From: Caryophanales bacterium UBA3631
GTDB lineage: Bacteria; Bacillota_I; Bacilli_A; RF39; UBA660
Direction: 5' to 3'
Assembly: GCA_002374055.1 (NCBI GenBank)
Contig: DFLA01000040.1
Span: 1-7,158 of the forward strand
DNA: 7,158 bases
Shown here: positions 1-5,237 of the stretch, piece by piece
How positions within the stretch are numbered: position 1 is the first letter of the stretch
How the letters are laid out: every line of letters begins with the position of its first letter
Notes under the pieces: generated by a model
The model's input: only the letters and a program-made list of their open reading frames with translations
What the model was told of the DNA's origin: nothing
Databases searched by the model: none
Position numbers and translations under genes: made by a program

Positions 1-1146
1 ATTCTATTTAATCAATTCTTATATCAAATAAAGAAAGAAAACAATAGAAATAATGCCAATATGATTATTTTAGGTACAGCTGGTAGTGGTAAATCAACAG
101 CAGCTAAGCTATTATTAAGAAGTCATATTAGAAATAATAATCAAATAGTTGCAATAGATCCTGAAGGCGAACTAGAAGAAATGTGCGCTAGATATGGTGG
201 AGATTTCATTGACCTTGGAAAAGGTGGAGAATTCGGTATGATAAATCCACTACAAGTAGTAGTAGATGCAGACGAAGATGAAATATCTCAAGGATTAGGA
301 TATACAGTTTTAACAAGAACAATTCAAACAGTAAAAGCATTCTTAAAATACTATGATCCAACAATAGAAGAAGATGTTTTGAACATGTTTAGTGAAGTTC
401 TTCAAGATACATACAAAAGATTTGGTATTGATTTCAATGTTGATTTTACACAATTTAAACCAACAGATTATCCTACATTTAAAGATGTTTATGCAACTAT
501 TAAAGGTAGAATAATATCAATGCCAGAAAAGTCAAGAGAAAAAGATATTCTTGAAAGACTAGAATTAAAAATAAGACCAATTACAAAAGAATTAAGATAT
601 TACTTTGATGGACATACAACAATAGCGCCTCAAAGTGACTTCATAGTATTTAATATAAAAGAATTAATGAATGTAGATACAAATATAAGAAATGCATTAT
701 TCTTCAATATATTAAAACATGCATGGAGTTTAACACTAGATAAATCAATTAATACAATACTAGAAGTAGATGAAGCACACATATTACTAAGTGGAAACAA
801 CGTACTAGGAGCAGATTTCCTAGCACAAGTACAAAGACGTGCTAGAAAATATAACACAGGTACAATAATAATAACACAACAACCAAGTGACTTCTCAGAC
901 CCAAGTGTAATAGTACAAGGAAAAGCAATATTTGATAATGCCTCATACTATCTAGTAATGGGACTAAAAAAACAAGCAACAGAAGATTTATCGAAATTAA
1001 TAGACTTAAATGAAAATGAAAAAGAAAGTATAAAAAAATATTCTCAAGGTGAAGCATTATTTGTATGCGGAAATAAACGTATGAGAATAAATATAATAGT
1101 AACAGAAGATGAATTAGAATCCTTTGGTTCAGGTGGAGGACTATAG
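1..1146 (+). CDS. virB4: VirB4-family conjugation ATPase, C-terminal part (5' end outside window)
   Basis: This is the ATP-hydrolysing motor of a type IV secretion channel, acting at the cytoplasmic face of the membrane. The frame is open from base 1. The first ATG (61) lies inside the conserved lead-in to the P-loop (NANMIILGTAGSGKS), so it is not the start, and the N-terminal half lies upstream of the window. The Walker A motif GTAGSGKS is encoded at 73-96. The Walker B segment ILEVDEAH has its Asp/Glu at 769-774. It is followed by the arginine-rich QRRARKY (832-852) and the TQQPSDF motif near 874-894, the usual order in VirB4/TraC/TraE C-terminal RecA-like domains. The protein ends in a short Gly-rich tail (GSGGGL). 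The next gene starts 18 nt downstream, so the two are probably co-transcribed. The family call is secure; the exact subfamily is not resolved. Confidence 0.93.
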   Translation: MLFNQFLYQIKKENNRNNANMIILGTAGSGKSTAAKLLLRSHIRNNNQIVAIDPEGELEEMCARYGGDFIDLGKGGEFGMINPLQVVVDADEDEISQGLGYTVLTRTIQTVKAFLKYYDPTIEEDVLNMFSEVLQDTYKRFGIDFNVDFTQFKPTDYPTFKDVYATIKGRIISMPEKSREKDILERLELKIRPITKELRYYFDGHTTIAPQSDFIVFNIKELMNVDTNIRNALFFNILKHAWSLTLDKSINTILEVDEAHILLSGNNVLGADFLAQVQRRARKYNTGTIIITQQPSDFSDPSVIVQGKAIFDNASYYLVMGLKKQATEDLSKLIDLNENEKESIKKYSQGEALFVCGNKRMRINIIVTEDELESFGSGGGL

Positions 1147-1151
1147 TATTT

Positions 1152-1160
1152 AGGCGGTGA
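1152..1160 (+). promoter_or_regulatory. Ribosome binding site of the SpoIID-CHAP gene
   Basis: AGGCGGTGA differs from the ideal AGGAGGTGA at one base and sits 4 nt before the ATG at 1165. It lies in the 18-nt gap after the virB4 stop. This supports the chosen start and translation from the shared message. Confidence 0.75.
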
Positions 1161-1164
1161 TTAG

Positions 1165-3078
1165 ATGAAATCAGCATTAAAAAAATTAATAAAAAATAAT
1201 ATTCAAAAGAAAACTGATTCAGGAAAAGCAAAATCACCGCTAACAAAATACATAATCGCAGCCTCGACCAGCATAGGATTCTTTTTTGTTATAATAATAG
1301 TAATTATAGCAGTAGTTCTTGCTCCAATTTTGTTAGCACAACAATATATAGAAGATTTAAAAAACAACGTATCACTATTCTTTGAAAAAGTAGGAAATGT
1401 ATTAACACTAAGAGGTTGGTGTGCAGACAGCGATGGAAGTTGCAAGGAAAAAGATGAACAAAAATACTACAAACAACTAGATAAAACATATGAAAAATAT
1501 AAAGATAAAGGTGTAGAAATAGATGTACAATTAATAACAGCAACTATTTTCTATAATGACACATTGAGCGAAGAAAGCTTTGATGAAGATGAATCAATAA
1601 CAGATAAAATAGAAGATATAGTAGATAATAAAAAGCATTTAAGCGATGTAAACACACTTGCTTCAAATATGGTAAGTGGAGGAAGACTAGATTATACAAA
1701 ATATAGAAAATATTTAATTGATACATATATACCAAAAAGATTTAGTGATATGTATAATGAAGCAGATAAAGAAAAAGCAATAGAAAGAATTGCAGATGAA
1801 ATAATGGCATTTGCATCACTTGAAGATGGAGCAGGATCAGGAGAATTTGCAAGTTGTAACGTAATAAATACATCGTGCCCAGGTATAACTATATCAAACG
1901 GAACATATGCTGGAACATATACACTAGAAGAATATATAGCAGGAGTATTAACACATGAAGTAGGCTCAGGATGGCCAGATGAAGCATTAAAAGCACAAGC
2001 AGTAGCAGCAAGAAGTTATGCACTTAGTTATACAAATAACTGTACAAAAACAATTGCAAACTCAACTGGTGCACAAACATTCGAACCAGTAAAAGATGAA
2101 AGATTACAAGCCGCAACAAATGATACAGCAGGAATGGTTTTAACATACAATAATCAAGTAATACATGCTGAATATGGAGCATGGTGGGGAAATAATGCCG
2201 GAACATCATGTGGAAGTTACAATAACTGTCAAAACGGACAATGCTCAATAAACCTATATAAAGTTCCAAATAAAGAACCATGGACATTTACAATGCCACA
2301 AAACTATTTTGCATACGGTAATGTAACAAATAATATTCAAATGAGTGATGGAAGTGTACAAGCACTAGGCGGACACTGTAGAGGAATGACACAATTCGGA
2401 GCAAAATATTTAGCATTAGGAGAACAAAAAACATATGATCAAATCCTTCAAACATTCTATTCAGATGGAGTTGAAATAAGTACATTTGGTAATAATCAAA
2501 ACTCATGTTCACAAACAACATCATCACAAGGTTTAATTGCATCAGATTATAAAGGATTCATGCAAAGAGTTGGAAATCCAACAAGAAACGATTATTACTA
2601 TAGCCAAGACTACTTCTACTCATCAAATGTTGGACAATGTGTTTGGTATACTCAACGAAGAGCACTTGAAATACTAAATACAGTTGAAATAGATGAAACA
2701 AAAAGAAAACAAGCAATACAAGCAATAATGAACACAACAGGAAATGGTAGAGACTGGTGGAATAATCCAAGTTTAAAAATGTTCGGAACAAGTACAAATT
2801 ATGCTGAACCAAAAGTAGGAGCATTAATTGTATGGAGATATACAAATCAGAATATTAAAAATATGGGAGCAGACTATGGTCACATAGGTGTTGTTGAAGC
2901 AGTAGATTATGAGAATAGAACAATGACTGTATCAGATGGATGGAAGAGTAATTGGAAAAACCCAAATTCAATAGAATATGCATCATTTGGATTCAGAACA
3001 GTACCATTTGAATGGGCACAAAACTATGGTAATCCACAAAAATATATATTCTTGGGTTATGTATATTTATTAGATTAG
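1165..3078 (+). CDS. Membrane-anchored SpoIID-type transglycosylase + CHAP hydrolase (conjugative cell-wall enzyme)
   Basis: A 637-residue protein likely to cut peptidoglycan locally so the conjugation channel can pass, the role of VirB1 or Tn916 Orf14. A Lys-rich cytoplasmic N-terminus is followed by one membrane helix (about 32-57). Residues 83-228 form an unrecognised extracellular region with Cys86 and Cys93. A SpoIID/LytB domain spans about 240-440: it has TLEEYIAGVLTHEV (likely catalytic Glu265), EALKAQAVAARSYAL (273-287) and GGHCRGMTQFGA (402-413). A CHAP domain spans about 485-637: it has GQCVWYTQRRA (nucleophile Cys492), YGHIGVVEAV (His573) and VSDGW (Asp591 as possible third residue). 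SpoIID enzymes are lytic transglycosylases; CHAP enzymes are Cys amidases or endopeptidases. Cys349, Cys355, Cys360 and Cys405 might bind metal or form disulfides. The usual T4SS lysozyme/SLT domain is not seen. Domain calls are confident; the conjugation role comes from context. Confidence 0.88.
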   Translation: MKSALKKLIKNNIQKKTDSGKAKSPLTKYIIAASTSIGFFFVIIIVIIAVVLAPILLAQQYIEDLKNNVSLFFEKVGNVLTLRGWCADSDGSCKEKDEQKYYKQLDKTYEKYKDKGVEIDVQLITATIFYNDTLSEESFDEDESITDKIEDIVDNKKHLSDVNTLASNMVSGGRLDYTKYRKYLIDTYIPKRFSDMYNEADKEKAIERIADEIMAFASLEDGAGSGEFASCNVINTSCPGITISNGTYAGTYTLEEYIAGVLTHEVGSGWPDEALKAQAVAARSYALSYTNNCTKTIANSTGAQTFEPVKDERLQAATNDTAGMVLTYNNQVIHAEYGAWWGNNAGTSCGSYNNCQNGQCSINLYKVPNKEPWTFTMPQNYFAYGNVTNNIQMSDGSVQALGGHCRGMTQFGAKYLALGEQKTYDQILQTFYSDGVEISTFGNNQNSCSQTTSSQGLIASDYKGFMQRVGNPTRNDYYYSQDYFYSSNVGQCVWYTQRRALEILNTVEIDETKRKQAIQAIMNTTGNGRDWWNNPSLKMFGTSTNYAEPKVGALIVWRYTNQNIKNMGADYGHIGVVEAVDYENRTMTVSDGWKSNWKNPNSIEYASFGFRTVPFEWAQNYGNPQKYIFLGYVYLLD

Positions 3079-3082
3079 GTGA
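3077..3082 (+). promoter_or_regulatory. Ribosome binding site of the lipoprotein gene, overlapping the upstream stop
   Basis: AGGTGA overlaps the TAG stop of the upstream gene (3076-3078) and lies 4 nt before the ATG at 3087. This arrangement is typical of translational coupling and fixes the lipoprotein start. Confidence 0.65.
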
Positions 3083-3086
3083 TAAA

Positions 3087-3749
3087 ATGATAAAAAAAAA
3101 TATCTTATTAGCAGTTATATTTATATTCATGACAGGATGTACAGTGAATTATGACTTAAAATTTAATGAAAATACAATAGAAGAAAAAATAACAATTATA
3201 CCTGAAAATGAACAAGAAAAGGAAAACACAAGATATTTCGAAAACAGAGATTTTTATGCAATAATAGACGCAAACAATGAATTACCATATGAACAAACAA
3301 AAAAAGATAATGGTAACTATGAATTTAACTACGATTATAATTTTGATACTTTTAGAAATAGTAGATTTACAAGTTGCTATGACGCATATACGCTAACAGA
3401 TGACGATGGTATAATAACACTAAGTACATCAAAAAAATTCAAATGCTTAATATATGACTATAACTATGTTGATAATTTAAATATCAATATAACAACAGAA
3501 TATAAAGTAGTCGAAAATAATGCAGATGAAGTAAATGGAAATGTATATACATGGCATATAAATGAAAATAATAGTGAAAACAAACCAATAAAATTTTCAT
3601 ACAATAAAAATAAAAAAAGAAAAACGACATTAAAAGAATTCATAGAAAAAAATATAACAAATATAATAATACTATGTGGAACGCTCGTATTATTTATACT
3701 AATAACATTATCAATATTTATTAAACACAAAAGAGTAAATAAAATATAA
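3087..3749 (+). CDS. Lipoprotein with C-terminal membrane helix, LppM-like (function unknown)
   Basis: A 220-residue envelope protein. The N-terminus is a short lipoprotein signal: positive MIKK, a hydrophobic stretch, then a lipobox ending MTGC with Cys18 as the predicted lipidated residue. The mature part begins with a beta-rich pattern (VNYDLKFNENTIEEKITI) and is rich in Asn, Asp, Lys and Tyr. It has two further Cys in SRFTSCYD and KFKCLIYD. A second hydrophobic helix at about 190-212 is followed by a basic tail (KHKRVNKI), which would anchor the C-terminus with the tail in the cytoplasm. A lipid anchor, beta-rich domain and C-terminal helix recall LppM/DUF3153-type proteins, but this resemblance is by eye only. 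It is the last gene before the terminator and is coupled to the SpoIID-CHAP gene, so it may be an accessory part of the T4SS or a surface-exclusion factor (inference). Confidence 0.8.
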   Translation: MIKKNILLAVIFIFMTGCTVNYDLKFNENTIEEKITIIPENEQEKENTRYFENRDFYAIIDANNELPYEQTKKDNGNYEFNYDYNFDTFRNSRFTSCYDAYTLTDDDGIITLSTSKKFKCLIYDYNYVDNLNINITTEYKVVENNADEVNGNVYTWHINENNSENKPIKFSYNKNKKRKTTLKEFIEKNITNIIILCGTLVLFILITLSIFIKHKRVNKI

Positions 3750-3780
3750 CAGAGAAAAATTTTCTCTGTTTTTTGTTTTT
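3748..3780 (+). terminator. Intrinsic terminator closing the virB4-lipoprotein gene group
   Basis: AACAGAGAAAA (3748-3758) pairs with TTTTCTCTGTT (3760-3770), followed by a long T-rich tract to 3780. The stem begins within the TAA stop of the lipoprotein gene. The inner A-T pairs will probably open into the loop. It separates the T4SS genes on the left from the Rpn module. Confidence 0.85.
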
Positions 3781-3782
3781 TG

Positions 3783-3801
3783 ACAAATTTTAAAAATCTG
3801 T
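3783..3801. repeat. 19-bp imperfect palindrome, copy 1 (possible operator)
   Basis: ACAAATTTTAAAAATCTGT pairs at 8 of 9 positions about its centre (3792). Its right half, TTTAAAAATCTG, recurs exactly at 3843-3854. No other function for it is visible. A regulator binding site is an inference, and A+T-rich DNA produces weak palindromes by chance. Confidence 0.4.
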
Positions 3802-3831
3802 AAACATAAAACATAACTTTTTCAATATCTG

Positions 3832-3837
3832 TATAAT
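3832..3837 (+). promoter_or_regulatory. Candidate -10 element for the Rpn gene
   Basis: This is a perfect TATAAT preceded by TG. The best -35 within normal spacing is poor (AAAACA at 3808-3813, 18-nt spacer), so an activator may be required or the true promoter may differ. Transcription would begin near 3844 and give a leader of about 94 nt. TCTG and CAGA flank the hexamer as an inverted pair (3828-3841). A second TATAAT at 3903-3908 is an alternative. Confidence 0.4.
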
Positions 3838-3855
3838 CAGAATTTAAAAATCTGA
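3837..3855. repeat. 19-bp imperfect palindrome, copy 2 (possible operator at the Rpn start site)
   Basis: TCAGAATTTAAAAATCTGA pairs at 8 of 9 positions about 3846. It begins at the last base of the TATAAT and covers the predicted transcription start. Its right half is identical to that of copy 1, with centres 54 bp apart. The position would suit a repressor site, perhaps for autoregulation by the Rpn module (inference). Confidence 0.45.
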
Positions 3856-3937
3856 CTAAATCTTATTACAAATTTCAAAAAACACTAATTTGAATTCATT
3901 TATATAATATGATATCTTCGTTTTAGGGGGAATAATT

Positions 3938-4762
3938 ATGATAAAACCGAGATTTGTTAAACTAATGAGTGATACTACATTTAAATATATGTGGAAAAAA
4001 AATACTAAAAAATGGTTTGTTGAAATAATAAAAGAAAAAACAGGTATTGATTTATCTGATTATTATATTACAGACAATGAATTTAATACCGGAGATATAT
4101 TAAAAGACACTAGAACAGATATAACTCTAACCGATGGATTAAATAAAGTAGTTATTGTAGAGATGCAAGATAGATATAGTGAATCTGCCATGATTAAAGC
4201 TTTACTATACCTATTTAGAAGTACAGGAACATTATTTGAAGAAGGTAATGAATATGATAAAAATGCAACCACAACATTAATTATGTTCAATAATTTTTAT
4301 AACAAAAAAGATAGAACACAACCAATTGTTACTCATGAATTCAAAGCAGTAGAAATAAATCATAAATATGATTTTGTAAAAAGTTATGAAATATACTTGC
4401 CAATTTACTACAAGTTAAGTTATAATAATCTTAACAAAATTGATAAAAGACTTTACCTGTTTAGATGCAAATCTTATAAAGAAATGCATGACATCATAGA
4501 TAATACAGAAGATTTAAAAATATTAGAAGAATTGGAGAGATTAGGTATGAATAGAAAATTTATATGTGAATATGATAGGGAAAAAGTAAACAAAAAACTT
4601 ATGAATTCATTAAAAAGTGAAGGAATTCGTGAAGGAGAAATAAAAGGAAGGCTTGAAAGAAATATTGAAGTTGCACGTAATTCCTTAAAACAAAACCTAA
4701 GTATAGATACAATTTCAGCTATAACTGGATTATCAATTAATCAGATAAATAGTCTAAGATAG
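3938..4762 (+). CDS. Rpn-family PD-(D/E)XK DNA nuclease (YhgA-like / PDDEXK_2)
   Basis: A 274-residue, full-length Rpn/YhgA-type protein. The start has AGGGGG 7 nt upstream (3925-3930). The N-terminus carries the family's SDTTFKYMW motif (Asp12). The nuclease core is TRTDITLTDG with Asp61, followed by VVIVEMQ with Glu75 and Gln77, giving the D...E-x-Q active-site pattern. Residues 190-230 are charged and helical. They are followed by the EG-rich stretch SEGIREGEIKGRLER and a conserved ending (IEVARNSLKQNLSIDTISAITGLSINQINSL) resembling a small helix-turn-helix. Rpn proteins are Mg-dependent DNA endonucleases linked to recombination and, in E. coli, to phage defence and self-toxicity. It lies between T4SS genes but behind their terminator, so it looks like cargo rather than a channel part. 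An internal SD and ATG at Met204 could give a short C-terminal product. Confidence 0.9.
   Translation: MIKPRFVKLMSDTTFKYMWKKNTKKWFVEIIKEKTGIDLSDYYITDNEFNTGDILKDTRTDITLTDGLNKVVIVEMQDRYSESAMIKALLYLFRSTGTLFEEGNEYDKNATTTLIMFNNFYNKKDRTQPIVTHEFKAVEINHKYDFVKSYEIYLPIYYKLSYNNLNKIDKRLYLFRCKSYKEMHDIIDNTEDLKILEELERLGMNRKFICEYDREKVNKKLMNSLKSEGIREGEIKGRLERNIEVARNSLKQNLSIDTISAITGLSINQINSLR
4452..4480 (+). promoter_or_regulatory. Weak candidate internal promoter inside the Rpn gene
   Basis: TTTACC (4452-4457), a 17-nt spacer and TATAAA (4475-4480) lie within the coding sequence, about 67 nt before the internal ATG at 4547. Such matches are common by chance in A+T-rich DNA. It is listed because its position suits separate expression of the C-terminal product. 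Confidence 0.2.
4534..4539 (+). promoter_or_regulatory. Internal Shine-Dalgarno site within the Rpn gene
   Basis: GGAGAG lies 7 nt before an in-frame ATG at 4547 (Met204). This is a better initiation signal than chance would usually give inside a gene. The identical arrangement is kept in the downstream copy (4815-4820, ATG 4828). Confidence 0.5.
4547..4762 (+). CDS. Possible internal-start C-terminal Rpn product (RpnS-like)
   Basis: This same-frame ORF starts at Met204 of the Rpn nuclease and would give a 71-residue protein containing only the EG-rich helix and the C-terminal ITGLS segment, with no nuclease residues. For E. coli RpnA, a short protein from an internal start of the same gene has been reported to bind and inhibit the full-length nuclease. 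The GGAGAG/ATG signal here makes a similar product possible. No direct evidence of expression is available. The alternative is that this is simply part of the Rpn coding sequence. Confidence 0.35.
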   Translation: MNRKFICEYDREKVNKKLMNSLKSEGIREGEIKGRLERNIEVARNSLKQNLSIDTISAITGLSINQINSLR

Positions 4763-4814
4763 AATACTTGTCTATACTATATAACGTAGAAGATTTAAAA
4801 ATATTAGAAGAATT

Positions 4815-4820
4815 GGAGAG
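4815..4820 (+). promoter_or_regulatory. Shine-Dalgarno site of the stand-alone Rpn C-terminal ORF
   Basis: GGAGAG lies 7 nt before the ATG at 4828. It decides the start of the downstream ORF: the only longer in-frame alternative, TTG at 4768, has no SD-like sequence in front of it. Confidence 0.5.
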
Positions 4821-4827
4821 ATTAGGT

Positions 4828-5067
4828 ATGAATAGAAGATTTATATGTGAATATGATAGAGAAAAAGTAAACAAAAAACTTATGAATTCATTAAAAAGTG
4901 AAGGAATTCGTGAAGGAAAAATAAAAGGTGAGATTAGAGGAGAAATTAGAGGAAGAATGGAAAGAAATATTGAAGTTGCACGTAATTCCTTAAAACAAAA
5001 CCTAAGTATAGATACAATTTCAGCTATAACAGGATTATCGATAAATCAAATAAATAGTCTTAAATAA
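4828..5067 (+). CDS. Stand-alone Rpn C-terminal-domain protein (possible antitoxin, or remnant of a second Rpn gene)
   Basis: A 79-residue ORF begins MNRRFICEYDREK and ends INQINSLK. It matches residues 204-274 of the upstream nuclease but has no nuclease domain. Substitutions are biased: K-to-R, E-to-K, L-to-M and R-to-K are the only amino-acid changes, while about seven others, including the stop codon, are silent. A 24-nt in-frame insertion adds two EIRG units to the charged helix. This pattern suggests selection for the peptide. An open frame extends upstream to a TTG at 4768 (99 residues), but that start has no SD. It may be a separately encoded counterpart of the internally translated Rpn inhibitor known in E. 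coli (inference). The alternative is the 3' remnant of a second, deleted Rpn gene kept similar by gene conversion. Confidence 0.55.
   Translation: MNRRFICEYDREKVNKKLMNSLKSEGIREGKIKGEIRGEIRGRMERNIEVARNSLKQNLSIDTISAITGLSINQINSLK
4930..4953 (+). repeat. Tandem 12-nt repeat (two EIRG units) in the second Rpn copy
   Basis: GAGATTAGAGGA is followed directly by GAAATTAGAGGA, encoding EIRG twice. Copy 1 has a single related unit (EIKG) and lacks these 24 nt. Replication slippage in the EG-rich helix is the simplest cause. The frame is kept and the helix grows by eight residues. Confidence 0.8.
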
Positions 5068-5068
5068 T

Positions 5069-5146
5069 ATTAACTATAAGCAACCAAATGATAATAATAC
5101 ATTAACTATCAGCAACCATACAAAGATTATTAACTATTTGCAACCA
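5069..5146. repeat. Three 18-bp direct repeats, consensus ATTAACTATNNGCAACCA
   Basis: Copies lie at 5069-5086, 5101-5118 and 5129-5146. Sixteen of 18 positions are identical in all three; only positions 10-11 vary (AA, CA, TT). Start-to-start distances are 32 and 28 bp, about three helical turns. They begin just after the Rpn C-terminal ORF and end 31 bp before the candidate -35 of the virD4 promoter. They could be activator or repressor sites, iteron-like protein-binding sites, or part of a mobile-element end. No protein is recognised for them. Confidence 0.8.
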
Positions 5147-5177
5147 AACTAAATTTTAAAAGTTTCAAACTTATCAA

Positions 5178-5206
5178 TTTACTTATATGAATAATCCGTG
5201 TATAAT
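5178..5206 (+). promoter_or_regulatory. Promoter of the virD4-type gene
   Basis: TTTACT (5178-5183), a 17-nt spacer and a perfect TATAAT (5201-5206). Transcription would start near 5213, giving a leader of about 32 nt to the ATG at 5245. The 18-bp repeats lie just upstream and a palindrome covers the predicted start. Confidence 0.6.
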
Positions 5207-5212
5207 ATAATT

Positions 5213-5225
5213 AGATTACTAATCT
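5213..5225. promoter_or_regulatory. Palindrome at the virD4 transcription start (possible operator)
   Basis: AGATTA-C-TAATCT is a perfect 6-bp inverted repeat around 5219, beginning at the predicted +1. It is too weak to be a terminator and has no T tract. A repressor site is possible (inference). Confidence 0.35.
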
Positions 5226-5231
5226 TATTAT

Positions 5232-5237
5232 GGAGGG
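5232..5237 (+). promoter_or_regulatory. Ribosome binding site of the virD4-type gene
   Basis: GGAGGG with a 7-nt gap to the ATG at 5245, a near-ideal site that fixes the start. Confidence 0.75.

Larger units (their letters stand above)
4507..4762 (+). repeat. Direct duplication, copy 1 (3' third of the Rpn gene)
   Basis: This segment recurs at 4788-5067. I count about 13 substitutions over 256 aligned bases (about 95% identity) and one 24-nt insertion in copy 2. The offset is 281 bp before the insertion and 305 bp after it. Weak similarity extends some bases upstream (about 4495), suggesting a longer ancestral repeat. Confidence 0.95.
4788..5067 (+). repeat. Direct duplication, copy 2 (C-terminal Rpn segment alone)
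   Basis: Second copy of 4507-4762, starting 25 nt after the Rpn stop codon. It keeps the reading frame, the internal GGAGAG/ATG and the stop position (TAA instead of TAG). It lacks any sequence for the nuclease core. Confidence 0.95.

Noticed and set aside
61..63. ATG at 61 as the start of the VirB4 gene
   Set aside because: The frame is open to base 1, no SD precedes it, and the codon lies inside the conserved residues just before the P-loop.
630..1246. Minus-strand open frames across the VirB4 and hydrolase genes, and similar ones elsewhere
   Set aside because: They are rich in Leu/Phe/Tyr as expected for the reverse of A-rich coding sequence, have no SD or recognisable domains, and overlap strong + strand genes.
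3780..3785. Perfect TTGACA as a -35 element
   Set aside because: No acceptable -10 lies 15-19 nt downstream, and it sits at the end of the terminator T tract.
3903..3908. Second TATAAT upstream of the Rpn gene
   Set aside because: No recognisable -35 and very A+T-rich surroundings. It cannot be excluded but is not preferred over 3832-3837.
4265..4275. GCAACCA inside the Rpn gene as a fourth copy of the 18-bp repeat
   Set aside because: Only the 7-nt end matches; the ATTAACTAT half is absent.
4768..4770. TTG start giving a 99-residue stand-alone Rpn C-terminal protein
   Set aside because: No SD-like sequence precedes it, while ATG 4828 has GGAGAG at 7 nt, which is also conserved in the parent gene.
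4763..5067. Plain pseudogene call for the second Rpn copy
   Set aside because: The frame is intact, changes are mostly silent or conservative, and the indel is in frame. I kept it as a small ORF, noting the remnant reading as the alternative.
5069..5146. CRISPR array
   Set aside because: There are only three 18-bp units with 10-14-bp gaps of low complexity. Spacers are far too short and no cas gene is present.
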